A stretch of DNA of 64,000 nt from Mycolicibacterium chubuense NBB4 (GCF_000266905.1 NC_018022.1:551279-615278), one strand, 5' to 3'. Positions 1 through 9,087 are shown, numbered from the stretch's first letter. Made by a program: numbers and translations. The notes: generated from the letters alone by a model not told the origin.

Positions 1-1512
1 ATGCGCAGCTTCCGCCGCTTCGATAACTGGCTGATCACGAGCTTCGGCGACCCGACCGACATCCTCGGTGACCCTGCGACAGCAGTTGAGCAGGCAGCTG
101 CGTTCGCGCGGTGGACCGCCGTGGCCGCCAACCGCGTCACCCGTGAATCCGACACCCGACACCTCGGAAGACCGGTGCCGATCCGGGGCATCAACGACGA
201 CCTGCGAGCCGTGGCCGGCTTACTGGACTTCGTCGCCGCCAACCCCGGCGAAGCTCGCACCGTTCTCGGCGCCACCCCCTGGCAACGAGTCACCACAGCG
301 CACGCCGCAAGCTGGTTCGGCCGGGTCACCCGGATACCGCACCAGCGCGGCTTCAACGATGCGAACTACATCGACGATCACACGCTCGCCCAAATCACCG
401 CGGCGTTGCCGTTGATCGCACTGCCGCGCACCGAGCAGATGACCATCACCCGCGGCGATGGCACCACCATCACCGCCAACGGGCTCGACGATCCACAAGC
501 AATGCGGATGATCCTGTTGCAGATCCTCGCCGGCCGCCGGGCCAGCGAGATCCGCACCTGCGACTTCGACTGCCTCTCCGCCACCCCGAGATCCGCCGGA
601 ACTGGCGATGACGACGACCGGACGCTGACCAGGTTCCGCTACGCCCAAAGCAAGATCGACGTCGCACCAGACACCATCCTCGTTGATCACGAAGTCACCG
701 AAGTCATTGCCGAACAACACCGTTGGCTACAAACCCAACACCCCGACGGCAACAGGCGCTTCCTGTTCGCACGACGCCTAGGCAACCGCCGCGGCGACAA
801 GCCCTATCCAGCAGGAACCTACAACTGGGTGCTACGCACCCTCAGTGACCTCGTTGAAATCACCGACGCCAAAGGTCGGGTCATCCGGTTGAGCCATACC
901 CATCGCTTCCGCCACACCCGGCTGACCCGACTGGCTGAACTCGGGCTACCGGTCCACGTCTTGCAGCGCTACGCCGGGCACGCCACTCCCACGATGACGA
1001 TGCACTACATCGCCGCCCGCGACGAACACGCCGAGCAGGCCTTCCTGGCCACCGCCAAGCTTCGATCCGACGGCACCCGCATCCAACTCTCCAGCGACGA
1101 CCACGACAGTCTGCACCTGTTCCGCCGCGCAGACCGGTTCCTGCCCAACGGGTGGTGCATGCTGCCACCGCTGCAGTCCTGCGACAAAGGCAACGCCTGC
1201 CTGACCTGCTCGGTCTTCGTCACCGACCACACCCACCGAGACGTGCTGCAACGTCAACTCCGCGAGACTGCCGACCTGATCGACCGGGCCACAACAGAAT
1301 TCGAGCAGCGCCACGGCCGTGCCATGCCCGAGGACAACGTGTGGCTGATCCGGCGCCGCGCTGAACACCACGCCCTCAACCAGCTTCTGGCCGCGCTCGA
1401 CCACGCACCCATCTCCGCAGCCCATGGCGCGCCAACCGAGTGCCATCAGCCCAGCGCTGGACCCGTCGCGCTGACTCTCGATCTCACCCGCCACCGCAGG
1501 AGCATCCAATGA
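1..1512 (+). CDS. Tyrosine recombinase/integrase of a Tn554-like element (5' end possibly cut by the window)
   Basis: DNA strand-exchange enzyme of the phage-integrase family. The catalytic set is visible: an Arg in the context LAGRRASEIR (about residue 180), a HRFRHTRLTRL box (His-x-x-Arg, about residue 302) and GHATPTMTMHY carrying the last His and the nucleophilic Tyr (about residue 338). A Cys-rich stretch follows (CDKGNACLTCSVF), as is common in the larger Tn554-type recombinases. The reading frame is open from base 1, so the true start may lie upstream. The stop overlaps the ATG of the next gene (ATGA). A recombinase followed by DUF6262 is the usual end of a two-recombinase transposon, so a partner recombinase is expected to the left. 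Family call is firm; element type is inferred. Confidence 0.88.
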   Translation: MRSFRRFDNWLITSFGDPTDILGDPATAVEQAAAFARWTAVAANRVTRESDTRHLGRPVPIRGINDDLRAVAGLLDFVAANPGEARTVLGATPWQRVTTAHAASWFGRVTRIPHQRGFNDANYIDDHTLAQITAALPLIALPRTEQMTITRGDGTTITANGLDDPQAMRMILLQILAGRRASEIRTCDFDCLSATPRSAGTGDDDDRTLTRFRYAQSKIDVAPDTILVDHEVTEVIAEQHRWLQTQHPDGNRRFLFARRLGNRRGDKPYPAGTYNWVLRTLSDLVEITDAKGRVIRLSHTHRFRHTRLTRLAELGLPVHVLQRYAGHATPTMTMHYIAARDEHAEQAFLATAKLRSDGTRIQLSSDDHDSLHLFRRADRFLPNGWCMLPPLQSCDKGNACLTCSVFVTDHTHRDVLQRQLRETADLIDRATTEFEQRHGRAMPEDNVWLIRRRAEHHALNQLLAALDHAPISAAHGAPTECHQPSAGPVALTLDLTRHRRSIQ

Positions 1513-1952
1513 CTGACTCCCGAGAACGCCGAATCGCAGCCCTCACCGAAGCAGCGAAAGTCAAGTCTCAGAACAAAACCCGAGACGCCGAACAAGCCAT
1601 CCGCCGACTGGTCAAACGCGGCGAACCGATCAACTTCCAGGCCGTTCAACGCGAAGCAGGCGTCTCCCACGCCTTCCTCTACAACCACCCCGAACTTCGC
1701 AAACGTATCGAGCATCTGCGCGGAGCCCGCCCCAAGACCACCGCCGAACAACCCGCCGACACCGACAACACCCTCATCATCACGCTGACCCGCCAGATCG
1801 CCGAACTCAAGAAACAGCACCGCCAGCAGCTGCAAGCACTCCGCGAGGCCCTTGAACGAGCACACGGCGAGAACCTCGACCTACGACGCGAACTGGCCTG
1901 CCGCGGCATCCATCCCACGCCCAACGTTGCATCGATCGCAACAACGTCGTGA
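1509..1952 (+). CDS. DUF6262 family protein (TnpC-like accessory protein of Tn554-type elements)
   Basis: A 147-residue protein whose ATG overlaps the stop of the upstream recombinase, so the two are probably translationally coupled. The N-terminal half is basic and helical with a helix-turn-helix-like stretch (FQAVQREAGVSHAFLYNHP). The C-terminal half (about residues 85-130) is rich in Leu, Gln, Arg and Glu and looks like a coiled coil. This layout and the position behind a tyrosine recombinase match the DUF6262/TnpC-like third gene of Tn554-type transposons, whose proposed role is to influence transposition orientation or frequency. The start was chosen for the overlap; an in-frame ATG 69 bases upstream lies inside the recombinase gene and is unlikely. 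Confidence 0.8.
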   Translation: MTDSRERRIAALTEAAKVKSQNKTRDAEQAIRRLVKRGEPINFQAVQREAGVSHAFLYNHPELRKRIEHLRGARPKTTAEQPADTDNTLIITLTRQIAELKKQHRQQLQALREALERAHGENLDLRRELACRGIHPTPNVASIATTS

Positions 1953-2005
1953 CCAGGGAAAACACTCCCATCCCGCGCTCGACCCCGCGATAACGTCAGG
2001 GCCGA

Positions 2006-2348
2006 GGAACACGACGTTGTCCTTGGCGGTGACGAAGTCCAGGGTGCCCAGGTGGGCGATGGTGTCGCGCTTGAGGCCACGGGCATGGTCGAAGTCGAAC
2101 TCCTCCAATGACTTTCGCGATGGGAATCGGGCCGTCCGAATCCTGCCCTCGCCGCCGTGAGATTCGCGGGCGGAGACCTCTCGCTGCAGACACGCGGCCA
2201 GGAACTCCTCGTAGCTCCACGTCTCAGTCCGCGCCCGCTCGGCGAGGCGCTCGACGGCCTCACGCAAAGTGGGCGCCTTGAGCGCCCGGGTCAGATAGGC
2301 CAGCTCGGCGGTCACATCGCGGTTTGCGGTCGTGGTCTTGGTGGCCAT
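2006..2348 (-). pseudogene. istB, IS21-family helper ATPase, truncated
   Basis: The first ~115 residues read as IstB: start motifs ELAYLTRALKAPTLREAV, then YEEFLAACLQREV, and DFVTAKDNVVFLGP, the segment immediately before the Walker A loop. At this point the homology stops. The expected GPPGTGKTHL Walker A is replaced by unrelated residues (DVIAGSSAGWEC), so the ATPase core is absent. The ATG overlaps the istA stop (TGATG), the normal IS21 arrangement. The break is about 50 bases beyond the DUF6262 stop, so the neighbouring recombinase element probably inserted here. The helper is non-functional. Junction position is approximate. Confidence 0.82.
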
Positions 2349-3583
2349 CACGCCACCGGCCCGTCGATGTCGACCAAGGCGTCATAGTCGGTCAAACAAC
2401 GCTGCTCGACCTCGACCTGGGCTGGGGCCGCCACAACGTCGAACCGGTTACGGCGCATTGCCTTGGCCGCCGCGACGTGCTCGGGGTCGCTGATCGTTTG
2501 GTGCTTGGCCCACGACCGGTCGTGATCGGCGACCAACCTGGCGGCGCACCACACCCGAACGCGGCCCAGGTCCGCGACGACCTCGATGCGCCGGCCCACT
2601 GCAGCGGGATGCACCGAGTAGTCGTTGGCGTCCAGGCGCACGTAATGATCCCGCGGCAACCGGGCATGCGATCGCCATCCGGTGACCGGCGCGACCGGCG
2701 GCAACGGCAACATCGCGGCCCTATCAGCCTCGATCCGATCCGCCGGTCGGCACCCCAGCACTCGATGCTGGCGGTGATTAGCGACCACCAGCCATTCACC
2801 GAGTTGAGTGTTGAAATCCATCGGAGAGTCAAACACCCGACCCGGAAGGAACGCCCGTTCCAGGTAGTCGTGGAAACGCTCCACCAGACCCTTGGCTTCG
2901 GGGTCACCGGGCTTGCAGATCACGACCTTGGCTGCCATCGTCCCGCGGAACGCCTGACATGCCGCGGTCAACTCAGGCACCCGCGCCCGCCACCGCCCGA
3001 CCGCGCCCTCGCCGTCCCACACGAACACCCGCGGCACTGCACCCAACGTCGAAAGATGCTGCCACCAACCGGCATACAGATCTTCGGCACTACGGGTAGG
3101 AATCAACAACGCCGATGCCCACCGCGAATACCCACACACCATCGTCATCACCGGCAGCGCAGTAGCCGTGCGCACCTGGCCACACCCGACCGGAATCTGC
3201 ACGTCGGGAAACCACAAGTCGCACTGCGCGATCTCCCCGGCCTGATACGTCGTGCGCGACGCCGGATCCGGCGGCAGATACACCGGCCGCAATTCACGCA
3301 CCCTCTCGCTGAGCGTGCGGATCGAGTACTGCCAGCCGATCCGCTCAGCGATCACCGTCGACGGAATCCGCGGATACGCTGCGAGCAACTCCCGGATCCG
3401 CGGCTCAGCCTCATCAACGACCGACCCCACCGACACCCGCTGATACCTCGGCGGCCGATCAGTGGCCAACGCCGCCTTCACCGTATTGCGCGCCACACCC
3501 ATCACCCGCGCCACTTCTGAAATCGACAACTGCTCCGACCGGCGCAACCGCCGGATCTCTGCCCAGTCCTCCACGCTCAACAC
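2348..3583 (-). CDS. IstA transposase of an IS21-family element
   Basis: DDE transposase of about 411 residues. An N-terminal helix-turn-helix (EVARVMGVARNTVKAAL) is followed by an rve-type integrase core with the acidic residues in CDLWFPDV, VFVWDGEGAVG and KGLVERFHDYLE. The C-terminal region has the RxxxLPxDxYVRLDANDYSV pattern seen in IS21 transposases. I chose the GTG start because GGGAGG lies 6 bases before it; a longer TTG-started frame would run into the terminal repeats. The gene appears intact, but its partner IstB is truncated, so autonomous movement is unlikely. Confidence 0.87.
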   Translation of the reverse strand: MLSVEDWAEIRRLRRSEQLSISEVARVMGVARNTVKAALATDRPPRYQRVSVGSVVDEAEPRIRELLAAYPRIPSTVIAERIGWQYSIRTLSERVRELRPVYLPPDPASRTTYQAGEIAQCDLWFPDVQIPVGCGQVRTATALPVMTMVCGYSRWASALLIPTRSAEDLYAGWWQHLSTLGAVPRVFVWDGEGAVGRWRARVPELTAACQAFRGTMAAKVVICKPGDPEAKGLVERFHDYLERAFLPGRVFDSPMDFNTQLGEWLVVANHRQHRVLGCRPADRIEADRAAMLPLPPVAPVTGWRSHARLPRDHYVRLDANDYSVHPAAVGRRIEVVADLGRVRVWCAARLVADHDRSWAKHQTISDPEHVAAAKAMRRNRFDVVAAPAQVEVEQRCLTDYDALVDIDGPVA

Positions 3584-3628
3584 TCGCTTCCTCCCTGGCT
3601 CACCCGAGCCAAGGGTCTCCAGGAAGCT

Positions 3629-3678
3629 GGTCAAAATTCAGTTGCCGCGCTCTGGTCAGTATTCAGTTGCCGCCGACA
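3629..3678. repeat. IS21-type terminal repeats and element end
   Basis: Two near-identical 20-base units, GGTCAAAATTCAGTTGCCGC (3629-3648) and GGTCAGTATTCAGTTGCCGC (3654-3673), sit 25 bases apart just upstream of istA. The second runs into CGCCGACA. Read on the other strand the terminus begins TGTCGGCGGCAACTGA, the form expected of an IS21-family end (TGT...). Multiple end repeats are the normal transposase-binding sites of IS21 elements. Confidence 0.7.
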
Positions 3679-4190
3679 CGCCAGAATTCAGAGACAACCG
3701 ACGTCAGAGATTCCCACCAAAGCCAAAACAGTTCACTGTTCCCCGAGATGTCGGTGCAGCGCTGCACCGGGATGGGCCCACTGCCGCCGCGCATCGGGCC
3801 CTTGGAATCCCGATCTGTCTCGATTGCCCGGATGCTTGAGCACCTCGGGCCAGTCCCATCCCGGCAGTCGCCAGCGGGCGAAGTCCGCAGATATAAGCGC
3901 GACAGAAGTATCCACCGCTGACTCCCCCGAGCCACCGACGACCGCTCCTCGGGCGAGGTTCGCTCGGCGAGAGGGGGTGCCGGGTCAGCGAGGTATGGTA
4001 GTGCCGCGCCACTCGGCTCCGAGGCCGATCGGTAGGGTGAATCCCTTCTACGTGAGGTCGATGGTCAGCGGGCCGGAGAGGCCAGGTCGTTGCTCGAGCG
4101 GGGCGAGGTGACATCCAGGATCCTGTGAAAGCGTTCTGCCAGCACGCTGCCTGCGCCGCCGATAATCACGTCGCTGCGTCGGATTTCCCG
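3679..4190. other. Gene-free stretch between the IS21 end and mftF
   Basis: About 510 bases with no reading frame that has a recognisable product or a convincing ribosome-binding site. The first bases after the IS end contain another CAGAATTCAG, loosely resembling the IS repeat core, so this may include older insertion-sequence debris. No RNA gene was recognised. Confidence 0.4.
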
Positions 4191-5606
4191 TCAACGGCGC
4201 AACTGGGGCTTGAGCGGACCCAGTGTTCGCTCGCGGATTACGCCCCACCACAAGCCGGTACCGTAGGCAATGTCGTCAAATCGCCGCAACACGAGGTAGG
4301 GCAACAAACCGAGGCGCTCAGTGTGCGCGTTCGCGACGCGACGCCGACTAGCCCAGTCCACGATTCCGTCGGTTAGCGCGGCGACAACGACGACGCGTCG
4401 ACATCGTTTCGAGACGATCGCCGCGACCAGCGAGACCGGCCAATAGTGTCGGCACACCGCCGACGCCAGTCGTAGTCCCGCTCCAATGATCCCTTCGGCC
4501 GCGATGACCGCGAGGTCCCCCCGTCCCAACCCGACACCGTCGAACGTCGCGGTTAGCCGTCGGACTCCGATGGCTGCGATCAGCACCGCAAACACAGCGC
4601 CGGACCGCGGGCGTGCGGCAAGCAGTATCCAGACGGCCAGCATCCGCCCCGATAGCATCAGAGGTGCGATCTTGTCGGGATGGCGAATGGACAACGGGGC
4701 GGCCGAGGTGCCGTAAAAAGCCCTGCGTGCCAACCATTTCCGTAAGGAGACCCGATGGTCATGGGCCACCAAGGCGCTCGGCACGTACCGCAGGCGGGCG
4801 CCACTGTCGACCAACCGCCAACACAGGTCGACATCTTCGCCCGAATTCAGCGCTTCATCGAATCCGCCAAGCTCGACGAGAACCGCCCGCCGGACCACCA
4901 TCGCCGCACTGGGGACATACGACACCGAACTGTAAGGAATAACAGGGGATTCGCGCGCGCCGAGGTCAAGCGATGAACGAACCGCCTCGTAACGCGCGAT
5001 TGCACTTCCACCACACGACAGAGCCTCTACCCGGGGCGCCACCAATGCGACAACTGGGTCCGAGAAATGCGCCAGGACTTGGTCGAGCCACCCCGGACGC
5101 GGGACCACGTCAGAGTCGAGGAATGCCACGTACTCGGTCTGACATGTGGCCAGGCCCGTATTGCGCGCCGCAGCCGGCCCTCTGCTGCGACGATGCCGCT
5201 CGACCGTCACGTCGGCGTGCAGCTCGCCAAGATCGACACCGTCGACGACTTGCGTCGACGCATCGTCGACCACGACCACGGCAAGACCACTCAACATCGG
5301 AAGGAGTCGGCGAAGCCCATTCAAGTTGTCGCGCACCGGGATCACGACGGTGACGTCATGAAGCGACGGACCGACCGCGGGACGGGGATGAGCGACTACC
5401 GCATCAAGGAGCGTGCGAGCGAGCTGCGCAGACACCACGTCCCGCACGTGCACATATCCATTGTCGAGTAGTGACTGCGCTTTCGGACTGAGCCGCAGTA
5501 GCCGGGTCGGCGCGCCGCCGAGTAGTGCCGCGCCGTTGCACAGAACCCGCACCCGCGGGTCGAGTTGCACCGCGAAGCCATCCGGCAGCCGCGAACCGCA
5601 CATCAT
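4191..5606 (-). CDS. mftF: Mycofactocin system glycosyltransferase MftF
   Basis: Family-2 glycosyltransferase of 471 residues. The N-terminus ([17 protein letters not shown], then [14 protein letters not shown]) is the characteristic MftF opening. It is followed by a GT-A domain: [10 protein letters not shown] (about residue 84), VVVVDDAST, the DxD motif in [12 protein letters not shown] and the acidic [11 protein letters not shown]. The C-terminal part carries hydrophobic helices. In mycobacteria MftF adds the oligoglucose chain to mycofactocin, the redox cofactor of NDMA-type alcohol dehydrogenases. No mftA-E is visible here, so this copy is separated from the core biosynthesis genes, or is an extra one. 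It ends the minus-strand run of the oxidation island, and mdo, a likely mycofactocin user, lies 21 kb away. Family call is strong. Confidence 0.9.
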   Translation of the reverse strand: MMCGSRLPDGFAVQLDPRVRVLCNGAALLGGAPTRLLRLSPKAQSLLDNGYVHVRDVVSAQLARTLLDAVVAHPRPAVGPSLHDVTVVIPVRDNLNGLRRLLPMLSGLAVVVVDDASTQVVDGVDLGELHADVTVERHRRSRGPAAARNTGLATCQTEYVAFLDSDVVPRPGWLDQVLAHFSDPVVALVAPRVEALSCGGSAIARYEAVRSSLDLGARESPVIPYSSVSYVPSAAMVVRRAVLVELGGFDEALNSGEDVDLCWRLVDSGARLRYVPSALVAHDHRVSLRKWLARRAFYGTSAAPLSIRHPDKIAPLMLSGRMLAVWILLAARPRSGAVFAVLIAAIGVRRLTATFDGVGLGRGDLAVIAAEGIIGAGLRLASAVCRHYWPVSLVAAIVSKRCRRVVVVAALTDGIVDWASRRRVANAHTERLGLLPYLVLRRFDDIAYGTGLWWGVIRERTLGPLKPQLRR

Positions 5607-5731
5607 CGTCCCTTCACATCTGATCTTTGCCGAGGACCGCCGTCGGCGCTGGCGACCACCGGAAGCTCCTGCGAATTTGTTGACTCATGCGAAGCGTACT
5701 GGTCGACCGCCCGGCACTTCCTCAGCATGGG

Positions 5732-6655
5732 TCACTGCGCGACGACGGTAATCGGCGCGGTATGAAGCTGACCGTCGGTTTGGAACTGGATGAAGATGCG
5801 GTACAAGCCTTTGGCCGGGAAATCGGCGTTCACCATGGGGGCACTGTCGCGGGGCCCCGCTCCGGGCGGCGGGGCCTGCGGATGCATGTGCACCACCTGG
5901 AGGTCCCCCTCGTGGAAGGCAGTGAGGTGAGCGACGGTACCGAGGTACAGATCCAAATCTGTGACGGGCGAGCCGTTCCGGGTTATCCGCAAGGTCAGCA
6001 TCGTGGGCTGGCCGGCGACGGGATCGCCGTCCACCGCGACGTCGTAGTCATCGATGCGGCTGTCGGCCGTCGGTGCCGGTGGGAGTTCAGCGGTGTAAGG
6101 CCCCGGAACTTCGAAGTCGGTTCCGAGTACGAGGTGGTGTAGTCGGGATTGCTCGTCGATCGCCGCGAACTCGGTCGCCAAACGGTAAGGACCCGGTCGG
6201 CTTACGGTGAAGGGCGCCGACCAGGTACCATCTGCAGCCATATCAGGGTGTAGGTGATAGAAGTCGGCGAGGTCCCGGCGGACGACGTAGACGTGCATCA
6301 GCTTTTCTTGTGCGAGCTGAAACCGGGTTTGCGGCGCGCCGGAAGTGCTGGCGATCCGCATCCACACTTCTCCGCCCGCCTGGCCCGCCGCCGTCGGTGT
6401 CTGGATCAACTGAAGCGAAAACCCATCCTGAGTATCCAATACGCCGTGCCCCGTCCCGCCGTGGACATGGCCGGCGCCGGCAGCCGCCGAGACACCGGCT
6501 GGCGCCGGCGGAGTGGCCGCGCCGGGATGATGGCCCTGGTGTTGTCCGCTGCAAGAGGACGCGACCACGACGGCCGCGGTTAGTGTCATCGCTCTGATTG
6601 TCGCCAGCCAAGGCCAGGCTGATCCAGAAACAAAGCTGGCTTTAATGCGAGTCAT
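5732..6655 (-). CDS. Secreted His-rich lipoprotein, putative metal-binding
   Basis: A 307-residue protein with a signal peptide ending in a lipobox (VVASSCSG), giving a lipid-anchored extracytoplasmic protein. Directly after the Cys is a His/Gly-rich stretch (GQHQGHHPG, then GHVHGGTGHG). The body looks like two beta-sandwich halves with further His clusters: LMHVYVVRRDLADFYHLHPD (around residues 145-165) and VVHMHPQAPPP (around 255). The HLHPD and HMHP motifs recur in actinobacterial secreted proteins near copper genes. I infer copper capture or delivery; the sequence itself shows only export, lipidation and His-rich potential ligands. It lies between the anti-sigma-like gene and mftF on the same strand. 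Confidence 0.75.
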   Translation of the reverse strand: MTRIKASFVSGSAWPWLATIRAMTLTAAVVVASSCSGQHQGHHPGAATPPAPAGVSAAAGAGHVHGGTGHGVLDTQDGFSLQLIQTPTAAGQAGGEVWMRIASTSGAPQTRFQLAQEKLMHVYVVRRDLADFYHLHPDMAADGTWSAPFTVSRPGPYRLATEFAAIDEQSRLHHLVLGTDFEVPGPYTAELPPAPTADSRIDDYDVAVDGDPVAGQPTMLTLRITRNGSPVTDLDLYLGTVAHLTAFHEGDLQVVHMHPQAPPPGAGPRDSAPMVNADFPAKGLYRIFIQFQTDGQLHTAPITVVAQ

Positions 6656-6946
6656 CGCCCCTCTCTCAGTTTCACGCCGCGCGAAGGAACTTCCAGCAAC
6701 TACCAGCAGTTAGTCGGATGGCGTTGCCGCAAAGTTCCGCCCCTGATCGAGAGCCGGGCAGAGCGCCGCGCCGCCGAGTCACAGGATCTCTCGGCGGCTC
6801 TCGCGAGGCAATCCGGCGACTCGATACGCGACGGAAACCGAAGGAGCCCAACGGATGACTGACACACCATCACCGTGCGGCCGATCCACTCCATACCTTG
6901 AGGCCGTGACCGACGGACTCCCAGCCGAGACGTGCCGGCCGACGGC

Positions 6947-7690
6947 CTATGCAGCAGAGCCACCTCGTGGTGACCGGCGTGAACGTCCCGAGCTCCTTCG
7001 GGAGGAGTCAGTGTCCAGGACCGAGCTGTTATCCGGTTCAAGGGTGTCCGCACCGATGGGAGCGGGATGGGATGTGCCTGTGCCCCGCCACACCAGCAGA
7101 GCCAGGATTGCGCCAATCAGCACCGGCAGATGGCTCAATTCGCGTAGCGGACTGACGATTCCCTTCGCCGCATCAGTGACGACGTACACCGCCAGCACGC
7201 ATGTGTAGGTAATGAGCACGCCGACCAAACCGGCAGCGGCGCTGGGCAATAGGCCGGCAATGACCATAGCGGCCCCGATGGCGATCGACCAGGCCGTGGA
7301 CTCACCGAATAGGTGGATCCCGGTGAGATCGCTGCGCGCGACGGGTACTGCCGTCGTCTGAGTAACGGTGAGCACCAGGTACAAGACGCCGACGAGCGCC
7401 AGCGACCACCGCGCCCACAGCACGATCTGCGGGGCCCTGCCGCGTGGCCGGTTCTCGGCGGTTTGCTCGACAACAGCTGCGGCCGAGCGGCTGCGGAGGC
7501 CGCCCGCGCGGCCTAGATTCTGCAGGGACTGTGCGTTACCGACAGCGCGTGTGTACCACAGACGGCAGTCAGAGCAGCCGACAAGGTGCTTGTCGACCGA
7601 CCGAACCGACGCCGGCTCGCGCTCTCCATCGATTCGCGCCGACAGGGCCTCGCGGGCGAGCCTGCAGTTCATCTGACCATGGTGGCTCAT
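6947..7690 (-). CDS. Zinc-finger (zf-HC2) anti-sigma-factor-like membrane protein
   Basis: The N-terminus reads MNCRLAREALSARIDGE and then HLVGCSDC, the His-x3-Cys-x2-Cys zinc-binding anti-sigma signature. It is followed, after a basic linker, by about four hydrophobic helices (residues ~95-215) and a polar basic tail. This matches membrane anti-sigma factors that hold an ECF sigma factor in the cytoplasm. A SigC-like sigma factor is encoded 9 kb away in the same island, making it a candidate partner (inference only). Two starts are possible (7690 or 7672) and neither has a clear ribosome-binding site. The 291 bases between this gene and the His-rich lipoprotein hold no recognisable gene. Confidence 0.72.
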   Translation of the reverse strand: MSHHGQMNCRLAREALSARIDGEREPASVRSVDKHLVGCSDCRLWYTRAVGNAQSLQNLGRAGGLRSRSAAAVVEQTAENRPRGRAPQIVLWARWSLALVGVLYLVLTVTQTTAVPVARSDLTGIHLFGESTAWSIAIGAAMVIAGLLPSAAAGLVGVLITYTCVLAVYVVTDAAKGIVSPLRELSHLPVLIGAILALLVWRGTGTSHPAPIGADTLEPDNSSVLDTDSSRRSSGRSRRSPRGGSAA

Positions 7691-7816
7691 CGCGCGTGCT
7701 AACGCGACCGGCGAGTAGACCCGGCCAGGGATTTGTTGAAGCCTCGCCCACCGAAAAATCGAACCTCGATATAGACCCATGTCGCGCCGCACTCATCGGG
7801 AAGGCGATTTGTCACC

Positions 7817-8185
7817 CTAATTGCGACGCCGACTTATTCCGACGCGGCACGGTACCCAGGCCGATGACGACCGGTCGTCCCCCACGGGGGCATCGACGAC
7901 CGCACCGGTGTCTGGGGCGAAGATGGCAGCGATGCTCGCCGCGGAGGTCGGTTGGACAACAACCTCGATCACGCCACCGGATGCCGAACCGTCGTGCTTT
8001 CCACCGAGTCTGAGGCGTACAGAAATCGGTCCGTTGCCATTTCGGCTCAGCGTCATCCAACCGTCGACAATGCCAGGAATGGCCGACCCATCGGGGTTAT
8101 ACCCGCCTCGGGCACGCGTGATCTGAGCGGCTGACCCCCGTGCGGCCGGCTGCCGCCCGGAGCGCGCGGCCCGAGGTGCCGGCAT
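7817..8185 (-). CDS. Small protein of unknown function, translationally coupled to the mmo operon
   Basis: A 122-residue protein. Its ATG overlaps the TAA of the preceding DUF4242 gene (TAATG), which is the main reason to regard it as real; the longer upstream extension of the frame is rejected. After a basic N-terminus, residues ~25-100 contain an alternating hydrophobic pattern (GYNPDGSAIPGIVDGWMTL, ISVRLRLGG, GGVIEVVVQPT), suggesting a small beta-rich domain. I do not recognise a family. Its location as last gene behind mmoZ suggests a role tied to the soluble monooxygenase. Confidence 0.55.
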   Translation of the reverse strand: MPAPRAARSGRQPAARGSAAQITRARGGYNPDGSAIPGIVDGWMTLSRNGNGPISVRLRLGGKHDGSASGGVIEVVVQPTSAASIAAIFAPDTGAVVDAPVGDDRSSSAWVPCRVGISRRRN

Positions 8186-8457
8186 TAGCGACCGCTGCTC
8201 GTCGGGTCGATGATCCGACGCACTTCGGAAACTTTGTCTGCGGGAAAACCACCACGACGTGCGTGTTCGATCACACGGTCCTGATCCGGGGCGACGTAAA
8301 CGCAATACAGTTTGTCGTCGACGACATAGCTTTCCTGCCATTGCACTTCTGGCATGTCGTCGAGGACCTCGTTTGATTTGGCGCTGATCTCGCGCACCTC
8401 GTCCTCAGTCCACTGCCCGGCGCCGGGCACCGTGCGTTCGATGATGTACTTGGGCAT
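8185..8457 (-). CDS. DUF4242-like small protein at the end of the mmo operon
   Basis: A 90-residue protein starting MPKYIIERTVPGAGQWT, with the middle segment WQESYVVDDKLYCVYVAPD and then RRGGFPADKVSEVRRIIDP. This is the ferredoxin-like fold pattern of DUF4242 (described as nickel-binding in some members), where the YxVYxAPD-type strand and the final Asp-Pro are typical. It follows mmoZ by 63 bases on the same strand and couples to the next small gene. A role in metal handling or enzyme maturation is possible but not shown. Confidence 0.72.
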   Translation of the reverse strand: MPKYIIERTVPGAGQWTEDEVREISAKSNEVLDDMPEVQWQESYVVDDKLYCVYVAPDQDRVIEHARRGGFPADKVSEVRRIIDPTSSGR

Positions 8458-8520
8458 AATGGGCCTACCGTTCCATTGTTGTGCTGCTTCGATGCGCGGA
8501 CGCCGGATGGTGCCAGATCG

Positions 8521-9087
8521 TCACTGGCCGGGTGGCGTCGCGTGGACCACCACACCCCGCTCCTCCCGCAGCTCGCCGAGGGATTTGCCGTACCAGTCGA
8601 CCGTACGGGTTTTCATCAGCTTCTCACTGAGGTCACGCTCGGTGGGCAGAAAGAGATTGGCCGGCATGACCGGCGGCTTATATTTCGACCTGAACTCGTC
8701 ATTGATGCGCTCGATCTCCCCGTAATCGTCACCAGCGGCGGCGACGCGTCCCGCGACGTCGGTGCACACATGCCGCGCGTCTTCACCGGTCAGCGTCCGG
8801 GTGCGAAACTCCTCGTCGGTCATCGACTGCAGGCGCAGCACCGCGACCCGCTCCTCAAGCCGGGCCTCTATCCAGAGGCTGTCCTGGTCTTCGCTGCCCC
8901 ATCGGTCCGACCGATAATTCATCAGCGTCGCCACCGCGTCATCGAGATCCGACAGCGATTCAGCCCGGGCCGCCCAATCCGACCGCAGTGCCGTATTGCC
9001 GTAGGGCGAGGGCTCCAACCGGAATTCGGCGCCGACCGATTCCTGGCCGCGGGCCCGCCGTCGTCCCGACCGTGTTTCGTCAGCCAT
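8521..9087 (-). CDS. mmoZ: Soluble methane-monooxygenase-like hydroxylase gamma subunit
   Basis: A 188-residue protein equivalent to MmoZ (about 170 residues in methanotrophs), the small helical subunit of the (alpha-beta-gamma)2 hydroxylase. Recognisable are the segment NDEFRSKYKPPVMPANLFLPTE and TVDWYGKSLGELREERG near the C-terminus, which correspond to the conserved end of group-3 di-iron monooxygenase gamma subunits. The ATG at 9087 was preferred because a strong ribosome-binding site (GGAGG) sits 6 bases upstream; it overlaps the end of mmoC by 8 bases. It lies last among the enzyme genes, whereas in classical operons mmoZ precedes mmoD and mmoC. Confidence 0.85.
   Translation of the reverse strand: MADETRSGRRRARGQESVGAEFRLEPSPYGNTALRSDWAARAESLSDLDDAVATLMNYRSDRWGSEDQDSLWIEARLEERVAVLRLQSMTDEEFRTRTLTGEDARHVCTDVAGRVAAAGDDYGEIERINDEFRSKYKPPVMPANLFLPTERDLSEKLMKTRTVDWYGKSLGELREERGVVVHATPPGQ

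Noticed and set aside
2324..3520. A 398-residue plus-strand frame opposite istA
   Set aside because: Mirror of the IS21 transposase; Arg/Pro/His-rich with no domain.
8186..8341. N-terminal extension of the 122-residue gene
   Set aside because: It overlaps the DUF4242 gene; the TAATG coupling at 8185 is the better start.
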